Source: Cyclobacteriaceae bacterium YHN15 (GTDB taxonomy: Bacteria; Bacteroidota; Bacteroidia; Cytophagales; Cyclobacteriaceae). Taken from it: a DNA stretch of 64,000 nucleotides. The notes under the pieces are model-generated. The model searched no databases and was not told where the DNA came from. It was given only the letters and a program-made list of their open reading frames with translations. The position numbers and the translations under genes were made by a program. The stretch lies in assembly GCA_003797895.1 (NCBI GenBank), contig RKQB01000011.1, positions 1 to 64,000 on the forward strand, in the 5' to 3' direction. Of this stretch, positions 63,229 through 64,000 are shown in pieces (position 1 is the first letter of the stretch; every line of letters begins with the position of its first letter).

Positions 63229-63999
63229 TCAGGAACTTGGAGCGGGGCTTTCTTGAGTTTTCCCATTGGGTCTTGGCACAAACCTAGGGACACGAGCTTG
63301 ATAGGCTTTATACGCATCATATTTGGAAGCGCTTATTTCCTCGCTGAAATTGGAGCTTCCCTGAAATAAGATCAATAACAACAGGCAGCCAACCACGGAC
63401 CAATTAAGCCATTGCCCTGATGCCACTACCGAGAAAAAGTAAAAAGAAACCCAAAATCCTTGTTCCCCAAGGTAATTTGGATGCCTTGAAATGGCCCAGA
63501 GTCCTTTGTCCAAAAAACCTTTTGCAAAATCACCGCTCAACAACTTCCCTTCTTTTATCAATCTCCATTTTTCCTTTTGATACTTCCATTGTTGCTCGTC
63601 GGCTGCAGTTTCAAGAGCCAAGAAAAACAAAGCTATACCTGCCACCAAATAATCCAGCAAGCCAATACTCCCGTCATCAAACTGCATGGTGACAAGCATG
63701 GGCAGAGTAAACAACAAAATCAATACGTTTTGGTAGCCTGAAATGAAAAAGAGATTGAATAAAGTCCATTTCCATTTGGGCTGGAATTCAGGCTTTTTGC
63801 GCAAAATCTCCCAACGGTAGTCTTCTTCCCCTTCCCAAAATTTCCAACGATAAGCCCCTTTTCTGGCAAAATTATAGGTAAGCCTTGCCCCCCAAGCACT
63901 GACAAGAACAGCCAGCAAAACCATCCTTGGAGAAAAATCACCAAAATAAGCCATTACCCAAGCATAGATGATGGGCAAAATACTCCAATATTTATCCAC
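63229..63999 (-). CDS. DUF1295 membrane protein (steroid 5-alpha-reductase-like), 5' end outside the window
   Basis: At least 256 residues, running off the right edge on the minus strand. Several membrane helices (for example LPIIYAWVMAYFG, VLILLFTLPMLVTM, LLDYLVAGIALFFLALETAADEQQ). The C-terminal signature GLWAISRHPNYLGEQGFWVSFYFFSV, with RHPNYLGE, is that of DUF1295 and related isoprenylcysteine-methyltransferase/5-alpha-reductase folds. The substrate is a lipid or hydrophobic molecule; unknown. The GTG at the window edge is not taken as the start because relatives begin with further membrane helices. Confidence 0.88.
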   Translation of the reverse strand: MDKYWSILPIIYAWVMAYFGDFSPRMVLLAVLVSAWGARLTYNFARKGAYRWKFWEGEEDYRWEILRKKPEFQPKWKWTLFNLFFISGYQNVLILLFTLPMLVTMQFDDGSIGLLDYLVAGIALFFLALETAADEQQWKYQKEKWRLIKEGKLLSGDFAKGFLDKGLWAISRHPNYLGEQGFWVSFYFFSVVASGQWLNWSVVGCLLLLILFQGSSNFSEEISASKYDAYKAYQARVPRFVPRPNGKTQESPAPSS

Positions 64000-64000
64000 C

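Overview
The window is about 64 kb of a low-GC (roughly 40%) Bacteroidota chromosome. It most likely comes from a Cytophagales bacterium near Cyclobacteriaceae. The evidence is the Bacteroidetes-type promoter motif TAnnTTTG before several genes, the SUF operon ending in a DUF59 protein and a bacilliredoxin, Bacteroidetes-style lipoprotein signals, an acyl-CoA-binding protein, and many M14/M24/penicillin-acylase exoenzymes. Family placement is inference. I saw no rRNA, tRNA or CRISPR array.

Layout. 1-1.3 kb: the edge of a probable IS256-type element, a four-helix-bundle protein and a winged-helix regulator; this looks like the border of a variable region. 1.4-10 kb: envelope and periplasmic enzymes (penicillin acylase family, DUF2911 and M24 lipoproteins, a membrane-anchored EEP-fold hydrolase, an MMPL/RND exporter). 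10-15 kb: thymidylate synthase, then a fructan block (GH32 lipoprotein, sugar MFS porter, fructokinase). 15-23.5 kb: a glucuronoxylan block (xylulokinase and Na+/sugar symporter on the minus strand; GH67 alpha-glucuronidase and GH10 xylanase on the plus strand) with a CrtI-like flavoenzyme between the halves. 24-33 kb: formate-THF ligase, an NlpE-META lipoprotein, succinate dehydrogenase subunits A and B without a membrane subunit, and a secreted M14 carboxypeptidase with Ca-loop insertions. 33-40 kb: an Lrp/AsnC regulator, then sufB-C-D-S-E, a DUF59 protein and a bacilliredoxin, closed by a UUCG terminator. 40-47 kb: citrate synthase, ACBP, a DEAD-box helicase with a structured leader, rsmE coupled to a CxxCH lipoprotein, and a CBM48-like esterase. 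47-54 kb: ahcY, birA, rsfS, ftsH, an LpxH-like phosphatase coupled to a secreted protein, and an FKBP isomerase. 54-64 kb: an NtrC-type two-component pair, a module of a second LpxH-like phosphoesterase, an MJ1255-like glycosyltransferase and a large GH63-like glucosidase, then rnhB, a periplasmic DsrE-like protein and a partial DUF1295 membrane protein.

How the genes fit together. The fructan genes read as cleavage, uptake and phosphorylation. The xylan genes read as GH10 cutting, GH67 removing glucuronosyl side groups, Na+ symport and xylulose phosphorylation; xylose isomerase and SusC/D are not here. The SUF genes supply Fe-S clusters, needed for example by SdhB next door. Nothing in the window is a clear defence system, prophage or biosynthetic cluster. 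The least described items are the phosphoesterase-glycosyltransferase-glucosidase module, the helicase leader whose ribosome-binding region can pair with two different upstream segments, and the Ca-loop carboxypeptidase.
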